From contig NZ_JAPZVR010000007.1 of the NCBI RefSeq assembly GCF_027622855.1, positions 80,296-144,295 on the forward strand: a stretch of 64,000 bases of DNA, written 5' to 3'. This DNA is from Glycomyces algeriensis (GTDB taxonomy: Bacteria > Actinomycetota > Actinomycetes > Mycobacteriales > Micromonosporaceae). This document shows, one piece after another, positions 1 to 8,828 of the stretch. The position numbers were made by a program, and so were the translations under genes. The notes under the pieces are model-generated. The model worked only from the letters and a program-made list of their open reading frames with translations. It did no database searches and was not told where the DNA came from. Position 1 is the first letter of the stretch. Each line of letters begins with the position of its first letter.

Positions 1-136
1 CGACGTCTTTGGAGCCCCATCGAAAGTCACGCTGGAAATGAGGGATTCGTATCCTCCCTGCCCAGGTATCTGCAACCAGGTCATCCAACCCGATCGTGCC
101 AGCGCTCGGTTGGGTCTCTAGGCTCATTTCCGACAC
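1..136 (-). CDS. DUF262 (GmrSD N-terminal-like) protein, partial
   Basis: The first 45 codons of a gene running off the left edge. The reading from a GTG at 136 contains RIRIPHFQRDFRW, the conserved IPxFQRxFxW signature at the start of DUF262 domains, a ParB/Srx-like nuclease fold found in GmrSD-type restriction enzymes and other DUF262 proteins. The GTG is preferred over the in-frame ATG at 127 because an AAGGA site lies about 7 bases before it. Everything after residue 45 is outside the window, so whether this is a type IV restriction enzyme or another DUF262 protein cannot be told. A 19-bp palindrome lies 35 bases upstream. Confidence 0.7.
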   Translation of the reverse strand, partial: MSEMSLETQPSAGTIGLDDLVADTWAGRIRIPHFQRDFRWGSKDV

Positions 137-170
137 GGGCGTTTCCTTCCGTTCCACGCCCTGCACGGAC

Positions 171-189
171 GTAGTAGACAGTCTAGTAC
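171..189. promoter_or_regulatory. 19-bp near-perfect palindrome upstream of the DUF262 gene
   Basis: The sequence GTAGTAGACAGTCTAGTAC reads as GTA-g-TAGAC-a-GTCTA-g-TAC, symmetrical about position 180 apart from one mismatched pair and the centre base. It sits between the dnaE stop and the DUF262 start, 35 bases upstream of the latter, a usual place for a repressor operator. The binding protein is unknown. Confidence 0.4.
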
Positions 190-228
190 TCCCCTGCGTG
201 TCAGCAGGAACGCAGAGGACCCCGGCAA

Positions 229-3200
229 TTACCCGACGAGGGCGCCGACGCCGAGGATCGCCTTGAGGTCGGCCGAGAGCTCGACCGAGGGCCGCACGCG
301 CCACTGGTCGCCGAGGGCGAGCAGCGTCGTCTTCGGCCCGTTCGCGAGCTGGACGCGCACTTGGGCTTCGCCGCGGTGGGTCTTGAACGTGTCGGAGAGC
401 TTTTCGATGAGGTCGGGGTTCACCGCGGCAGCCCGCAGCGCGAGCGTGACCGGCGCCGAATTCGACTCCGGCCCCCGCGACGTGTCGAGGACGGCGAGGT
501 CCTGGGCGATGAGCTGGGCGGTGCCGTCGCGGCGGTCGAGCTTGCCCTTGACGCAGCACACGAGGTCGTCCGCGAGTGAATCCGAGACGAGCTCGTACGT
601 GTTGGGGAAGAACCGGACCTCGATGGAGCCGGCCAGGTCCTCCAGGGTGGCCGAGGCCCACAGCTTGCCCTGCTTGGTGACGCGCTTGGCGACGTTCTGG
701 AGGATGCCCGCGACGCGCACGTTCGCGCCGTCGGCGATCTCCTCGCCGTGGAGCGCCGCGACCGGTCGGTCCGCATTGGACGAGAGCAGCCGCTCGAACC
801 CGTTGAGCGGGTGGTCGGAGACGTACAGGCCGAGCATCTCGCGCTCGAAGGCGAGCTTGTCGCGGCGGTCCCACTCGTCGTCCGAGATGGTGAGGTCGAC
901 GCCGAGGGTCTCGGTCGTGTCCTCCATCATGCCGCCGAACAGGTCGAACTGGCCGCGGGCCTCCTCCTTCTTGATGGAGACCATCGCGTCGATCGCCTTC
1001 TCGTGCACCTCGGCGAGGCCGCGGCGGGCGTGCCCGAGCGAATCGAACGCGCCGGCCTTGATGAGCGACTCGACGGTGCGCTTGTTGCAGACCGGCGCGG
1101 GGACCTTCTGCAGGAAGTCCTTGAAGTCGGCGTAGGCGCCCTTCTCCTCGCGGGCCTCGATGATGCCGGCGACGACGTTCGCGCCGACGTTGCGGACCGC
1201 GCCCATGCCGTAGCGGATGTCCTTGCCGACCGGGTGGAACATGTGCCGGGACTCGTTGACATCAGGCGGCATGACGGTGATGCCCATGCGGCGGCATTCG
1301 GAGAGGTAGATCGCGGCCTTGTCCTTGGAGTCGCCCACGGAGGTGAGCAGCGCGGACATGTACTCGGCCGGGTAGTTGGCCTTCAGGTAGGCGGTCCAGT
1401 ACCCGACGAGGGCGTAGCCGGCGGCGTGCGACTTGTTGAACGCGTACCCGGCGAAGGGCAGCATGATGTCCCACAGGGTCTTGATCGAGTCCTTCGAGTA
1501 GCCGTTGCCGAGCATGCCGGCCTCGTAGTCGGCGTACATCTTCTCCAGGACGTCGATCTTCTTCTTGCCCATGGCCTTGCGCAGCATGTCCGCCTGGCCC
1601 ATCGTGAAGCCCGCCAGCTTCTGGGCGATGCGCATGATCTGCTCCTGGTAGACGATCAGGCCGTACGTCTCGGAGAGGATCTCCTCGAGGGCCTCCCCGA
1701 GTTCGGGGTGGAGCGGGACGACTTCCTGGCGCTTGTTCTTGCGGTCGGCGTAGTTGTTGTGCGAGTTCGCTGCCATCGGGCCGGGCCGGTACAGGGCGTT
1801 GACGGCGATGATGTCGTTGAACTCGGTGGGCTGCATGCGCTTGAGGAGCTCGCGCATGGCCCCGCCGTCGAGCTGGAACACGCCGAGGCTGTCGCCGCGG
1901 GCCAGCAGCTCGTAGGCCTTCGGGTCGTCCGTGGCGAGCGTGTCGAGGTCGATCTCGACGCCCCGGTTGAGCTTGATCGCCTCGATGGCGTCGCCGATGA
2001 CGGTGAGGTTGCGCAGGCCCAGGAAGTCCATCTTCAGGAGGCCGATGTCCTCGCAGGACGGGTAGTCCCAGCCGGTGATGATCGAGCCGTCCGGCCTGGC
2101 CCACATGGGGATGCAGTCGATGAGCGGCTGCGAGGAGAGGATGACCGCGCAGGCGTGGACGCCGGCGTTGCGGATCAGGCCCTCGAGGCCGAGCGCGGTG
2201 TCGAAGATCTGGCGGACGTCGTTGTCGTTCTCGATGAGGGCCCGGACCTCGCCGGCCTCCTTGTACCGCGGGTGGCTGGAGTCGACGATGCCCGAGAGCG
2301 GGATGTCCTGGGCCGCGACGGGCGGCGGGAGGGCCTTGGTGATGCGCTCGGCGATGGAGAAGCCCGGCTGGCCGTGGTGGACGCGGGCGGCGTCCTTGAT
2401 CGCGGCCTTGGTCTTGATCGTGCCGAAGGTGATGACCTGGGCGACGAACTCCTTGCCGTACTTGTCGGTCGCGTAGGTGATCATCTCGCCGCGGCGGCGG
2501 TCGTCGAAGTCGATGTCGATGTCGGGCATCGAGACGCGCTCGGGGTTCAGGAACCGCTCGAACAGGAGGCCGTGCTCGATCGGGTCGATGTTGGTGATCT
2601 TCATGGCGTACGCGACGAGCGAGCCGGCGGCGGAACCGCGGCCGGGGCCGACGTAGATGCCGATGGAGCGGGCGTGGCTGATGAGGTCGGCGACGACGAG
2701 GAAGTACGAGGGGTAGCCGGCGTTGATGATGACGTTCAGCTCGAGGTCGGCGCGCGCGAGGTAGTCGGCGGGGACCTCCTGGCCGGGGAAGCGGCCCGTG
2801 AGGCCTTCCATGACGAGCTGGCGCAGCCAGGATCCCTGGTCGTGGCCCTCGGGGACGTCGATGACGGGCATCCGGTCCTGGACGGCGAAGATCTCGTCGT
2901 AGGACTCGACCATCTCGGCGACGAGGAGCGTGTTCGCGCAGCCCTCCTGCCACAGGTCGTCGGTCTTGATGCCGTACATCTGCTCGGCCGAGCGCAGGAA
3001 GTAGCCCTCGCCGTCGAATTTGAACCGCTTCGGGTCGTCCAGAGTGGTGCCCGACTGGACGCACAGCAGGGCCGCGTGCGTGGACTTCTGTTCCTCGGTC
3101 ACGAAGTGGGAGTCGTTCGTGACCAGCGGCTTGATGTTCATCTTGCGGCCCAGCTCGTACAGCTCGTCCTTGACGCGCACGTCGATCTGGTTGTTGTGGT

Positions 3201-3771
3201 CCATGATCTCGAGGAAGAAGTTCTCGGCCCCGAAGATGTCCCGGTAGTCGGAGGCGGCTTGGTAGGCCTCCTTGGTCTGGCCGAGGCGGAAACGGGTCTG
3301 CACCTCGCCGGAGGGGCAGCCAGTGGTCGCGATGATGCCCTCGGAGTTCTGGGCGATGAGCTCGCGGTCCATGCGGGGCTTGTAGTAGTAGCCCTCGAAG
3401 GAGGCGAGGCTCGACATGCGGAACAGGTTCCGCAGGCCGGTGGAGTTCTTGGCGACCATCGTCATGTGCGTGTAGGAGCCGCCACCGGAGAGGTCGTCGC
3501 CGCGCTGGGACGGCTCGCCCCAGAACACGGGCTTCTTGTGGAAGCGGTCCTGCGGCGCAATGTAGGCCTCGATGCCGATGATCGGCTTCACGCCGGTCTT
3601 CTTCGCCTGCTGATAGAAGGCGTAGCCGCCGTACATGTTGCCGTGGTCGGTCATCGCGATCGCGGGCTGGCCCAGCCGCTCCGCCTCTGCGAACAGGGGT
3701 TTGAGTTTCGCAGCCCCGTCGAGCATCGAGTACTCGGTGTGCACATGCAGGTGGACGTACTGGTTCGACAC
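229..3771 (-). CDS. dnaE: DNA polymerase III subunit alpha
   Basis: The 1,180-residue product is the replicative polymerase catalytic subunit, usual DnaE1 length. It opens with the PHP domain signature [16 protein letters not shown] (residues 4-19). The palm carries [12 protein letters not shown] with the catalytic aspartates, followed by the [15 protein letters not shown] loop region upstream of it and the [20 protein letters not shown] motif. A tudor/OB region lies near the C-terminus. The frame stays open for 105 codons upstream, but the GTG at 3771 is chosen because the PHP motif follows at once and GGGAG lies about 10 bases before it. The gene is divergent from the DUF4192 gene, and the shared upstream region carries DnaA boxes. 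No intein is seen. Confidence 0.97.
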   Translation of the reverse strand: MSNQYVHLHVHTEYSMLDGAAKLKPLFAEAERLGQPAIAMTDHGNMYGGYAFYQQAKKTGVKPIIGIEAYIAPQDRFHKKPVFWGEPSQRGDDLSGGGSYTHMTMVAKNSTGLRNLFRMSSLASFEGYYYKPRMDRELIAQNSEGIIATTGCPSGEVQTRFRLGQTKEAYQAASDYRDIFGAENFFLEIMDHNNQIDVRVKDELYELGRKMNIKPLVTNDSHFVTEEQKSTHAALLCVQSGTTLDDPKRFKFDGEGYFLRSAEQMYGIKTDDLWQEGCANTLLVAEMVESYDEIFAVQDRMPVIDVPEGHDQGSWLRQLVMEGLTGRFPGQEVPADYLARADLELNVIINAGYPSYFLVVADLISHARSIGIYVGPGRGSAAGSLVAYAMKITNIDPIEHGLLFERFLNPERVSMPDIDIDFDDRRRGEMITYATDKYGKEFVAQVITFGTIKTKAAIKDAARVHHGQPGFSIAERITKALPPPVAAQDIPLSGIVDSSHPRYKEAGEVRALIENDNDVRQIFDTALGLEGLIRNAGVHACAVILSSQPLIDCIPMWARPDGSIITGWDYPSCEDIGLLKMDFLGLRNLTVIGDAIEAIKLNRGVEIDLDTLATDDPKAYELLARGDSLGVFQLDGGAMRELLKRMQPTEFNDIIAVNALYRPGPMAANSHNNYADRKNKRQEVVPLHPELGEALEEILSETYGLIVYQEQIMRIAQKLAGFTMGQADMLRKAMGKKKIDVLEKMYADYEAGMLGNGYSKDSIKTLWDIMLPFAGYAFNKSHAAGYALVGYWTAYLKANYPAEYMSALLTSVGDSKDKAAIYLSECRRMGITVMPPDVNESRHMFHPVGKDIRYGMGAVRNVGANVVAGIIEAREEKGAYADFKDFLQKVPAPVCNKRTVESLIKAGAFDSLGHARRGLAEVHEKAIDAMVSIKKEEARGQFDLFGGMMEDTTETLGVDLTISDDEWDRRDKLAFEREMLGLYVSDHPLNGFERLLSSNADRPVAALHGEEIADGANVRVAGILQNVAKRVTKQGKLWASATLEDLAGSIEVRFFPNTYELVSDSLADDLVCCVKGKLDRRDGTAQLIAQDLAVLDTSRGPESNSAPVTLALRAAAVNPDLIEKLSDTFKTHRGEAQVRVQLANGPKTTLLALGDQWRVRPSVELSADLKAILGVGALVG

Positions 3772-4073
3772 GCTTCGCTCCCGCTTTGACCTGTGGTTTC
3801 GCCCGCTGCGGGCCCCTGCGCGGCTGCCTTGGGCACCGGCGCGGGCGGCCCGGTTCAGACCTTCCACCCTATCGCTCGGCATTGGGCGACCGCGCGGACT
3901 CCGCACCCGGAATGCCCTCCCTCTCAGCCCTTCGCGACCCCTTCCGGAAGCGCCGCGACACGCCGTTACCACGCGACGCAAAAACGGCCAAACAATCCAC
4001 AGGGTCGTTTCGGTTATCCACAGGAGAAAAAAGAATCCTTGCCAGTTCTTGGCAGCTAACGGACAGTTGATAC
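3772..4073. promoter_or_regulatory. Divergent dnaE / DUF4192 control region with DnaA boxes
   Basis: This 302-base stretch separates two divergent starts. It holds a perfect DnaA box TTATCCACA at 4014-4022 and a weaker one, CAATCCACA, at 3993-4001. Their starts are 21 bases apart, two helical turns on the same strand. No gene is seen in it. Confidence 0.6.
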
Positions 4074-5081
4074 ATGCATCAGACACAAGCGAGAATCAGC
4101 CTCAACGGCCCCACCGATCTACTGACGACAGTCCCGCTACTCCTGGGATTCCATCCCGACCACAGCCTCGTGATCGTGGGGCTCATCGACGGCGAACTCC
4201 AGTGCACCTTCCGGGTTGACCTCCCGGGCTCGGCCGACCATCTGGAGCACCTGCAAGACCTCACCGCCCAGTTGAGCCTCAATGAATGCAACGGCTCAGT
4301 GGTCATCGTCTACGGCGAGGCCGAGCTCGCCCAAGCGGTGGCCGAACGCGCGGCGACCCGGCTCGTCGCCGCCGGTATGAAACCGATCGACCAGCTGCGG
4401 GTCGACGGGGGCCGCTGGTTCAGTCTCATCTGCGGGAACGCCTGCTGTCCGACCGGAGGCCTGCCGCTCCCGGAGACCTCGGCGGCCTCCTGCGAGGTGG
4501 CGGTCGCGGGCGGTTACGCGGCGCCCGACCGGAGCGCGATCGCCGCCCAACTCGCCCCGGCCCCGGCGGGCCGGCGCGCGGCGGTGGCGCGGGCGGTCCT
4601 GGCGGCGCTCATGGCGGACGCCGAACTCGACTGGGTCGCGCAGCGGGACCTCGACCTCCAGGCGATCGACCACTGGATGGACGCGAAGCTCCTCCCCGAA
4701 CCGGAGGCGATCGCCGCGGTGGGCCTGGCCTTGGGCGACCTGGACATCCGCGATTACGCGCTGCGGCGCATCAACTCGGGGCGGTTCGAGGGCAACCGGG
4801 TCGATCTGTGGCTCTGGGTGACCCGCCATCTGGAGGACGACCTGGTGGCCCCGGCCGCCACGGTGGCGGGCTTCGCCGCCTACCGCTTCGGCAACGGGGT
4901 GCTCGCCTTGGAGGCCTTCGAACTCGCTTTGCGGGCGAGCCCGCACTACCGGCTCGCGCAGATGCTCATGGCCGCCCTGCAGGCGGGCATCCCGCCGGGG
5001 GCGCTGTCGAGGATCGGCTGCGGCGACCGGGAGGAAGCAGAGGTCAATGACGGGCCGACCTGCCCGGCGGACGCACCTTGA
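4074..5081 (+). CDS. DUF4192 domain-containing protein
   Basis: A 335-residue protein of the DUF4192 family, widespread in Actinobacteria and of unknown function. Recognition rests on the N-terminal pattern [19 protein letters not shown] (residues 7-25) followed by [11 protein letters not shown], and on [10 protein letters not shown] around residue 125. No signal peptide or membrane segment is visible. The ATG at 4074 has no good Shine-Dalgarno site; it puts the family motif at residue 7, which fits. It is divergent from dnaE and the shared region carries a DnaA box, so expression could follow replication status; that is inference. Confidence 0.85.
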   Translation: MHQTQARISLNGPTDLLTTVPLLLGFHPDHSLVIVGLIDGELQCTFRVDLPGSADHLEHLQDLTAQLSLNECNGSVVIVYGEAELAQAVAERAATRLVAAGMKPIDQLRVDGGRWFSLICGNACCPTGGLPLPETSAASCEVAVAGGYAAPDRSAIAAQLAPAPAGRRAAVARAVLAALMADAELDWVAQRDLDLQAIDHWMDAKLLPEPEAIAAVGLALGDLDIRDYALRRINSGRFEGNRVDLWLWVTRHLEDDLVAPAATVAGFAAYRFGNGVLALEAFELALRASPHYRLAQMLMAALQAGIPPGALSRIGCGDREEAEVNDGPTCPADAP

Positions 5082-5567
5082 ACACGAAGCCCCTAGAGGG
5101 CGAAGTCGGCGGGCCGGAGCGGCGGCGGCAAGCAGGCGCCGCCGGTCTCAGCGAGGGGCGCGAGCTTCGTCCACTCGCGGACGCGTTCTGCGCCGTTGCG
5201 GGAAGTGCCGCACGACGTCGAGCATGGCTCACGTCGGCGAGGACGGCGAAGACGCGGCTCATCGGCGGTCCGCACGAGTCGCAAGGCGGTTCGGCGGTGG
5301 CACCCCGAACCGCCAACCGCCAACCGGCCGACAGTCCACCCGCGAACCGCGAACCGCGAACCCACGCACCCACGCACCCACGCACCCACGCACCCACGCA
5401 CCCACGCACCCACGCACCCACGCACCCACGCACTTCTAACCCACCGGTCCCATTGAACCCAAAGAGGGGGAACAACAATCCATGACCAACAGAGTCCGCA
5501 AGAAACCCAACGCAGGTGACCGCACAGCAGCACCCCGCTACCGCGGAGTGATCGCTACTCTGGGGAC
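5082..5567. other. 486-base gene-free stretch with short tandem repeats
   Basis: No convincing gene. The stretch contains three copies of a 7-mer (CGCGAAC, 5341-5361), then nine copies of the 8-mer described separately, and ends in the leaderless promoter of the MobA-like gene. Open frames here translate the repeat as THAPTHPR-like strings and are treated as artefacts. Confidence 0.7.
5361..5432. repeat. Tandem repeat, 9 x 8 bp (CCCACGCA)
   Basis: Nine uninterrupted identical copies of CCCACGCA. On the minus strand this is nine GGG runs separated by five bases, a classic G-quadruplex pattern. The array is upstream of the MobA-like gene and outside any credible coding region, so copy number can vary by slippage without changing a protein. 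Confidence 0.95.
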
Positions 5568-6197
5568 ATGGTTGAGCACCTGGGCGGCTTCGCCGCGATC
5601 ATCCTCATCGGCGGCAAGGCCCGGCGATTCGCCGGGTGCGCCAAGAGCGAGCTGGTCGTCGGCGGTTCGACGATCCTGGACCGCATGCTCGCGGCCACCG
5701 AGGGCGCAGTGGCCCGGGTGGTCGTGGGCGCGCGGCCCGCCGACGCCGAGCCCCTCCCGGAGGGGGTGCTCCAGGTCTTGGAGGATCCGCCGGGTTCCGG
5801 CCCGGCCCGGTCGGTGCAGGCCGGTCTGGCGGAAGTGCCGGACGACTGCGACCGGGTGGCGATCCTCGGCGGCGACCTGCCTTTCCTCACCACCGAGGCA
5901 CTGCGTCTGCTCCACCAGCACGCGAGCGGGCCCGGCCCGGACGGTGACGACCGCAAGCGCGGAGCGATCTTCTGCGACAACGCGGGGCGAAGGCAGTGGC
6001 TGTGCGGCCTGTGGCCCACCGACCTCGTCCGCCGCAACGCGGCCGAGGTCGAACCGGGAGCCCCGGCGAGGCTCTTGTTCTCGGACATCGAAATCGAGAC
6101 CGTCACCTGGGAGGACGCGAGTCCGCCCCCTTGGTTCGACTGCGACACACCGGACGACCTCGCCCAGGCCCGAACCTGGGCCGCCGACCTCAAATAG
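5568..6197 (+). CDS. MobA-like NTP transferase
   Basis: A 209-residue nucleotidyltransferase of the GT-A fold, closest in style to MobA, which attaches GMP to molybdopterin. The N-terminal loop is IILIGGKARRFAGCAKSEL (residues 11-29), a degenerate form of LAGGxSxRMGxxK that keeps the lysine. GGDLPFL carries the metal-binding aspartate and the C-terminal WFDCDTPDDLAQAR is typical of MobA. The start is leaderless-type: TACTCT at 5556-5561 ends six bases before the ATG. A molybdopterin enzyme lies at 54.3-55.8 kb. MobA versus another sugar or cofactor nucleotidyltransferase is not settled. Confidence 0.75.
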   Translation: MVEHLGGFAAIILIGGKARRFAGCAKSELVVGGSTILDRMLAATEGAVARVVVGARPADAEPLPEGVLQVLEDPPGSGPARSVQAGLAEVPDDCDRVAILGGDLPFLTTEALRLLHQHASGPGPDGDDRKRGAIFCDNAGRRQWLCGLWPTDLVRRNAAEVEPGAPARLLFSDIEIETVTWEDASPPPWFDCDTPDDLAQARTWAADLK

Positions 6198-6432
6198 CGG
6201 CGGCACGCACCGACAGGCACCGACCCGAACGCGCCAGCCGGCGCGGCAGCCGGAACCGGCGCCGCGAGGACGGTCAACGACGACCGTCGGCCAGTCGCTC
6301 CGAAGCGACGGCCCTCAACACCGTGCACACGACTACGACAGGGTGGGTGGGCGAGGGAGGTGGGGGCGGGGGGGAGGGGCCCCCGGAGGCTAATACGAGG
6401 GCCGACTCCGTTCGGGATCAGCGAGCGAGAAA

Positions 6433-6455
6433 GCCCGAGCGCAGAGCGCTCGGGC
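6433..6455 (-). terminator. Intrinsic terminator of the ppiA-rhomboid unit
   Basis: A perfect 10-bp stem, GCCCGAGCGC against GCGCTCGGGC, with a three-base loop. On the minus strand it is followed by TTTCTC, so it fits termination of the rhomboid transcript. Confidence 0.8.
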
Positions 6456-6461
6456 GGCGAT

Positions 6462-6480
6462 AACGCCGCGGGCGGCGTTT
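6462..6480 (+). terminator. Possible terminator of the MobA-like gene
   Basis: AACGCCG and CGGCGTT form a 7-bp stem over a short loop and the plus strand continues TTTCGATC. It is 265 bases after the MobA-like stop, so it may also be read as an upstream part of the minus-strand terminator. Confidence 0.5.
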
Positions 6481-6531
6481 CGATCTCGAAGGTGGGAACT
6501 CGCCTCGGACCGCCGTGGGCGGCGGTCCGGG

Positions 6532-7467
6532 TCAGACGATGTCGTACTGGTTGTCGAGCACGCCGGTCTGGAAGAACGTGATCGCGGCCAGCACCACCAG
6601 GAACAGCGCGAAGCCGACCCAGTGCAGGGCGCGTTGCTTGCGCGGCGTGAACGTCAGGATCGCGCCGCAGATCAAGCCGCCGATTAGACCGCCCACGTGC
6701 CCCGCGAAGCTGAACTGGAACATGACCGTCATGACGAGATTGAGTCCCAGCAGAACGTAAATGCCCTGATTGTCACGTCGAAGTTTGCGGTTGACCATGA
6801 TCATCAGTCCGAACAGGCCGTACACGGCGCCTGAGGCGCCGGCGGTGGTCGTGCCAAACGAGAACAGGTAGACCGCGACTGATCCGGCCAGGCCGGACAG
6901 CATATAGGCCGTGAGGTACCGCGCTGGGCCGAGATCGCGTTCGAGGACTCGGCCGAGCATCCACAGCACCACCATGTTGAACAGCAGGTGGATGATGCCG
7001 AAGTGCAGGAACATGGCGGTGACCATGCGGTAGTAGCCGCCGGCGGAGACCGTCGGCGAAATGAAGTCGACGCCGAAGAGCGAGACCGGTATTTCGGGGA
7101 CGGGCGCACCGAATTGGCTGAACCCGAGGCCGATTTCAGCGAACGCCAGATGCATCTCGGTTGCGCCCGGAGACACGATGGCTCCAACGCCGGCCGAGAG
7201 CACAGTAAGGATGAATGCGACTACGTTGGCGCCGATGAGCACCTTGGTCACGGTCCCGGTGGTGCCCGCTCGGGCGCCGCCGCCGAACGAGTTGCGCGTC
7301 TGGCGCATCGTCCGGCGGCCGGCGGCCACGCAGTCAGGGCATTGGAACCCGACGGGAGCGTCGATGCGGCAGTCGGCGCAGATCGGTTTGTCGCAGCGGA
7401 CGCACCGCAGGTACGTCTGGCGGTTCCGGTGGCGATAGCAGGTGGGGGCCGACTGCTCGTCGCTCAT
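6532..7467 (-). CDS. Rhomboid family intramembrane serine protease
   Basis: A 311-residue protein that cleaves membrane proteins within the bilayer. The catalytic dyad is visible: Ser212 in GASGAVYG and His257 in AGHVGG. The LLFNMVVLWMLG helix carries the usual asparagine region and six or so membrane segments follow residue 75. The first 50 residues hold seven cysteines and a histidine (CYRHRNR, CVRCDK, CADC, CPDC), a B-box-like zinc-binding module common in actinobacterial rhomboids. The start is nine bases after the ppiA stop, so the two are almost certainly cotranscribed. This pair near crgA is a conserved actinobacterial arrangement. Confidence 0.93.
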   Translation of the reverse strand: MSDEQSAPTCYRHRNRQTYLRCVRCDKPICADCRIDAPVGFQCPDCVAAGRRTMRQTRNSFGGGARAGTTGTVTKVLIGANVVAFILTVLSAGVGAIVSPGATEMHLAFAEIGLGFSQFGAPVPEIPVSLFGVDFISPTVSAGGYYRMVTAMFLHFGIIHLLFNMVVLWMLGRVLERDLGPARYLTAYMLSGLAGSVAVYLFSFGTTTAGASGAVYGLFGLMIMVNRKLRRDNQGIYVLLGLNLVMTVMFQFSFAGHVGGLIGGLICGAILTFTPRKQRALHWVGFALFLVVLAAITFFQTGVLDNQYDIV

Positions 7468-7476
7468 CGAGGGTCG

Positions 7477-7989
7477 TTACTTCTCGATGACGACGGACTC
7501 GATGACGACGTCGTTGACCGGGCGGTCCATGGCGCCGGTCGCGACCTTGCCGATGCGGTCCACGACCGACTTGGAGTCCTCGTCGACGACCTTGCCGAAG
7601 ATGGTGTGGCGGAAGTTCAGGTGCGGGGTCGGGCCCAGCGTGATGAAGAACTGCGAGCCGTTGGTGCCGGGCCCGGCGTTCGCCATGGCGAGCAGGTAGG
7701 GCTCGCCGAAGTGCAGGTCGGGGTGGAACTCGTCCGCGAACTGGTAGCCGGGGCCGCCGCGGCCGGTGCCGGTCGGGTCGCCGCCCTGGATCATGAAGCC
7801 GTCGATGATCCGGTGGAAGATGACACCGTCGTAGTACGGGCCCGAGCCCGGCTGGCCGGTCTCCGGGTCCTTGTACTCCTTGGTGCCTTCGGCCAGACCC
7901 ACGAAGTTCGCCACGGTCTTGGGCGCGTGGTTGTCGAGCAGCTCGATCGTGATGTCGCCTGCGTTGGTCTTGAGCGTCGCCTTCGTCAT
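7477..7989 (-). CDS. ppiA: Peptidyl-prolyl cis-trans isomerase (cyclophilin)
   Basis: A 170-residue single-domain cyclophilin that speeds proline isomerisation during protein folding. Typical blocks are VIFHRIIDGFMIQGGDPTGTG with the catalytic arginine, GSQFFITLG and HTIFGKV. There is no signal peptide, so it is cytoplasmic. The frame is open 37 codons further upstream, but the ATG at 7989 gives the usual cyclophilin N-terminus (MTKATLKTNAGDITIEL). CACCAT ends seven bases before it, a possible leaderless -10. First gene of a unit with the rhomboid protease. Confidence 0.95.
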   Translation of the reverse strand: MTKATLKTNAGDITIELLDNHAPKTVANFVGLAEGTKEYKDPETGQPGSGPYYDGVIFHRIIDGFMIQGGDPTGTGRGGPGYQFADEFHPDLHFGEPYLLAMANAGPGTNGSQFFITLGPTPHLNFRHTIFGKVVDEDSKSVVDRIGKVATGAMDRPVNDVVIESVVIEK

Positions 7990-8105
7990 GGCGTCTATGG
8001 TGCCAGACCGCCGAGGTTCGTCCAACTTTCTCCCCCGTTTCCCTCGACGGGTGTCACACGCCGGGGCACGATGAGGGTTACAGGCACTTAGAGGAGGCAT
8101 TCACC

Positions 8106-8468
8106 ATGGGCTTTAGCCGACATGCCACGACTCCGACCAAGGAGGCCGTGGACCATTTCACGCAGGGCGTGAACTCGCTGAAAGAGGCGGGTTTCGCAGC
8201 GGCCAGGGGAACGAAGGAGGCCGCTGCGCCAAGGGTCAACGTCGTCCTGACGAAGGTGGGCCTCAGGAAGCCGCCGGCCCGGAAGTGGCCGTGGGTCGTG
8301 GGGGCGATCGGCGCGGGTCTCGCGCTCGGGGGGGCCGCCGCTTACCTGTGGTACCGGCAGCGGACCGAGTCGATCGGGGAGGCGCTCCTCGCGGACGAAC
8401 TCCTTGACGACTCCGAGCTCGACGACCGGGCGCTCACTGAGGAGCTCGTCGACAGCGTCACACGCTGA
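8106..8468 (+). CDS. Small single-pass membrane protein, unknown function
   Basis: A 120-residue protein I do not recognise as a named family. A basic, helical N-terminal part is followed by one membrane helix (WPWVVGAIGAGLALGGAAAYLWY, about residues 63-85, given here in summary form) and a strongly acidic tail ending LTEELVDSVTR. An excellent Shine-Dalgarno site (AGGAGG) precedes the ATG. It is divergent from ppiA. Charge layout suggests a cytoplasmic N-terminus with the tail outside, or the reverse; nothing decides it. Confidence 0.75.
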   Translation: MGFSRHATTPTKEAVDHFTQGVNSLKEAGFAAARGTKEAAAPRVNVVLTKVGLRKPPARKWPWVVGAIGAGLALGGAAAYLWYRQRTESIGEALLADELLDDSELDDRALTEELVDSVTR

Positions 8469-8828
8469 CGGCGGTGCCCAAGGGGGGCAGAGAGAGTCCG
8501 GGGGTTCGCGGCGACGCGGACTCCCGGAGTCGTATAGGGGTGGAGTCATTCGGGGCGGGTCGTATTGGAGCGGAGTCGCGTGGGCGGACTCGCGTCCGGC
8601 GAAAAAACGCCGGACCGGTGTCTCACCTCGGGGGGAGTGGGTGAGTCCACCGATCCGGCGTCAATGGGGGCGGGATAACGACCGCACCGCGGCGAACCGC
8701 GGTCACGCACCGATCTTCGCTCCCCGCATCCGTTCTGGGAAGGGCGGCGCGGTGGCGGTTATACGCCATGGCGCATAACCGCCATCCATTGTCGACGTTA
8801 CGTCCGTGATCGCTCACGGAGCGTGCGC
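8469..8828. other. 360-base convergent region with competing hairpins
   Basis: No gene seen. It contains GACTCCCGGAGTC, an inverted repeat at its left end, and two overlapping hairpins at 8594-8660 annotated separately. GTCGTAT occurs twice in the left half. Confidence 0.6.
8594..8660. terminator. Overlapping hairpins in a convergent region
   Basis: GTCCGGCG (8594-8601) pairs with CGCCGGAC (8608-8615) across an A6 loop. The same CGCCGGA can instead pair with TCCGGCG (8654-8660) in a longer stem that also uses CGGTG/CACCG and CTCACC/GGTGAG. The two structures exclude each other. Lying between two gene ends, a terminator role on either strand is the simplest reading; there is no U-run. Confidence 0.45.

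Larger units (their letters stand above)
6198..6531. other. 334-base gene-free convergent region, G-rich
   Basis: This lies between the convergent MobA-like and rhomboid genes. It holds a very G-rich tract (6341-6390) including GGGTGGGTGGGCGAGGG (6341-6357), a short-loop G-quadruplex motif, followed by two hairpins annotated as terminators. No gene seen. Confidence 0.7.

Noticed and set aside
190-228. Terminator of dnaE (CTGCGT/ACGCAG stem)
   Set aside because: A 6-bp stem with a 10-base loop and no T-run is too weak to call.
748-3789. 1,013-codon open frame on the plus strand opposite dnaE
   Set aside because: It is the antisense shadow of dnaE in GC-rich DNA: Val/Asp/Arg/Gly-rich with no domain, while the minus strand encodes a complete polymerase.
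5361-5432. Possible CRISPR-like array
   Set aside because: The repeats are 8 bases and directly abutting with no spacers; it is a simple tandem repeat.
5047-5533. Short frames translating the 8-mer repeat
   Set aside because: Several frames on both strands stay open through the repeat and give only repeat-derived peptides; no start signal or conserved segment.
5482-6393. 303-codon frame starting after a good ribosome site at 5482
   Set aside because: It runs in another frame through the MobA-like gene with Arg/Pro/Ser-rich shadow composition; the MobA frame has family motifs.
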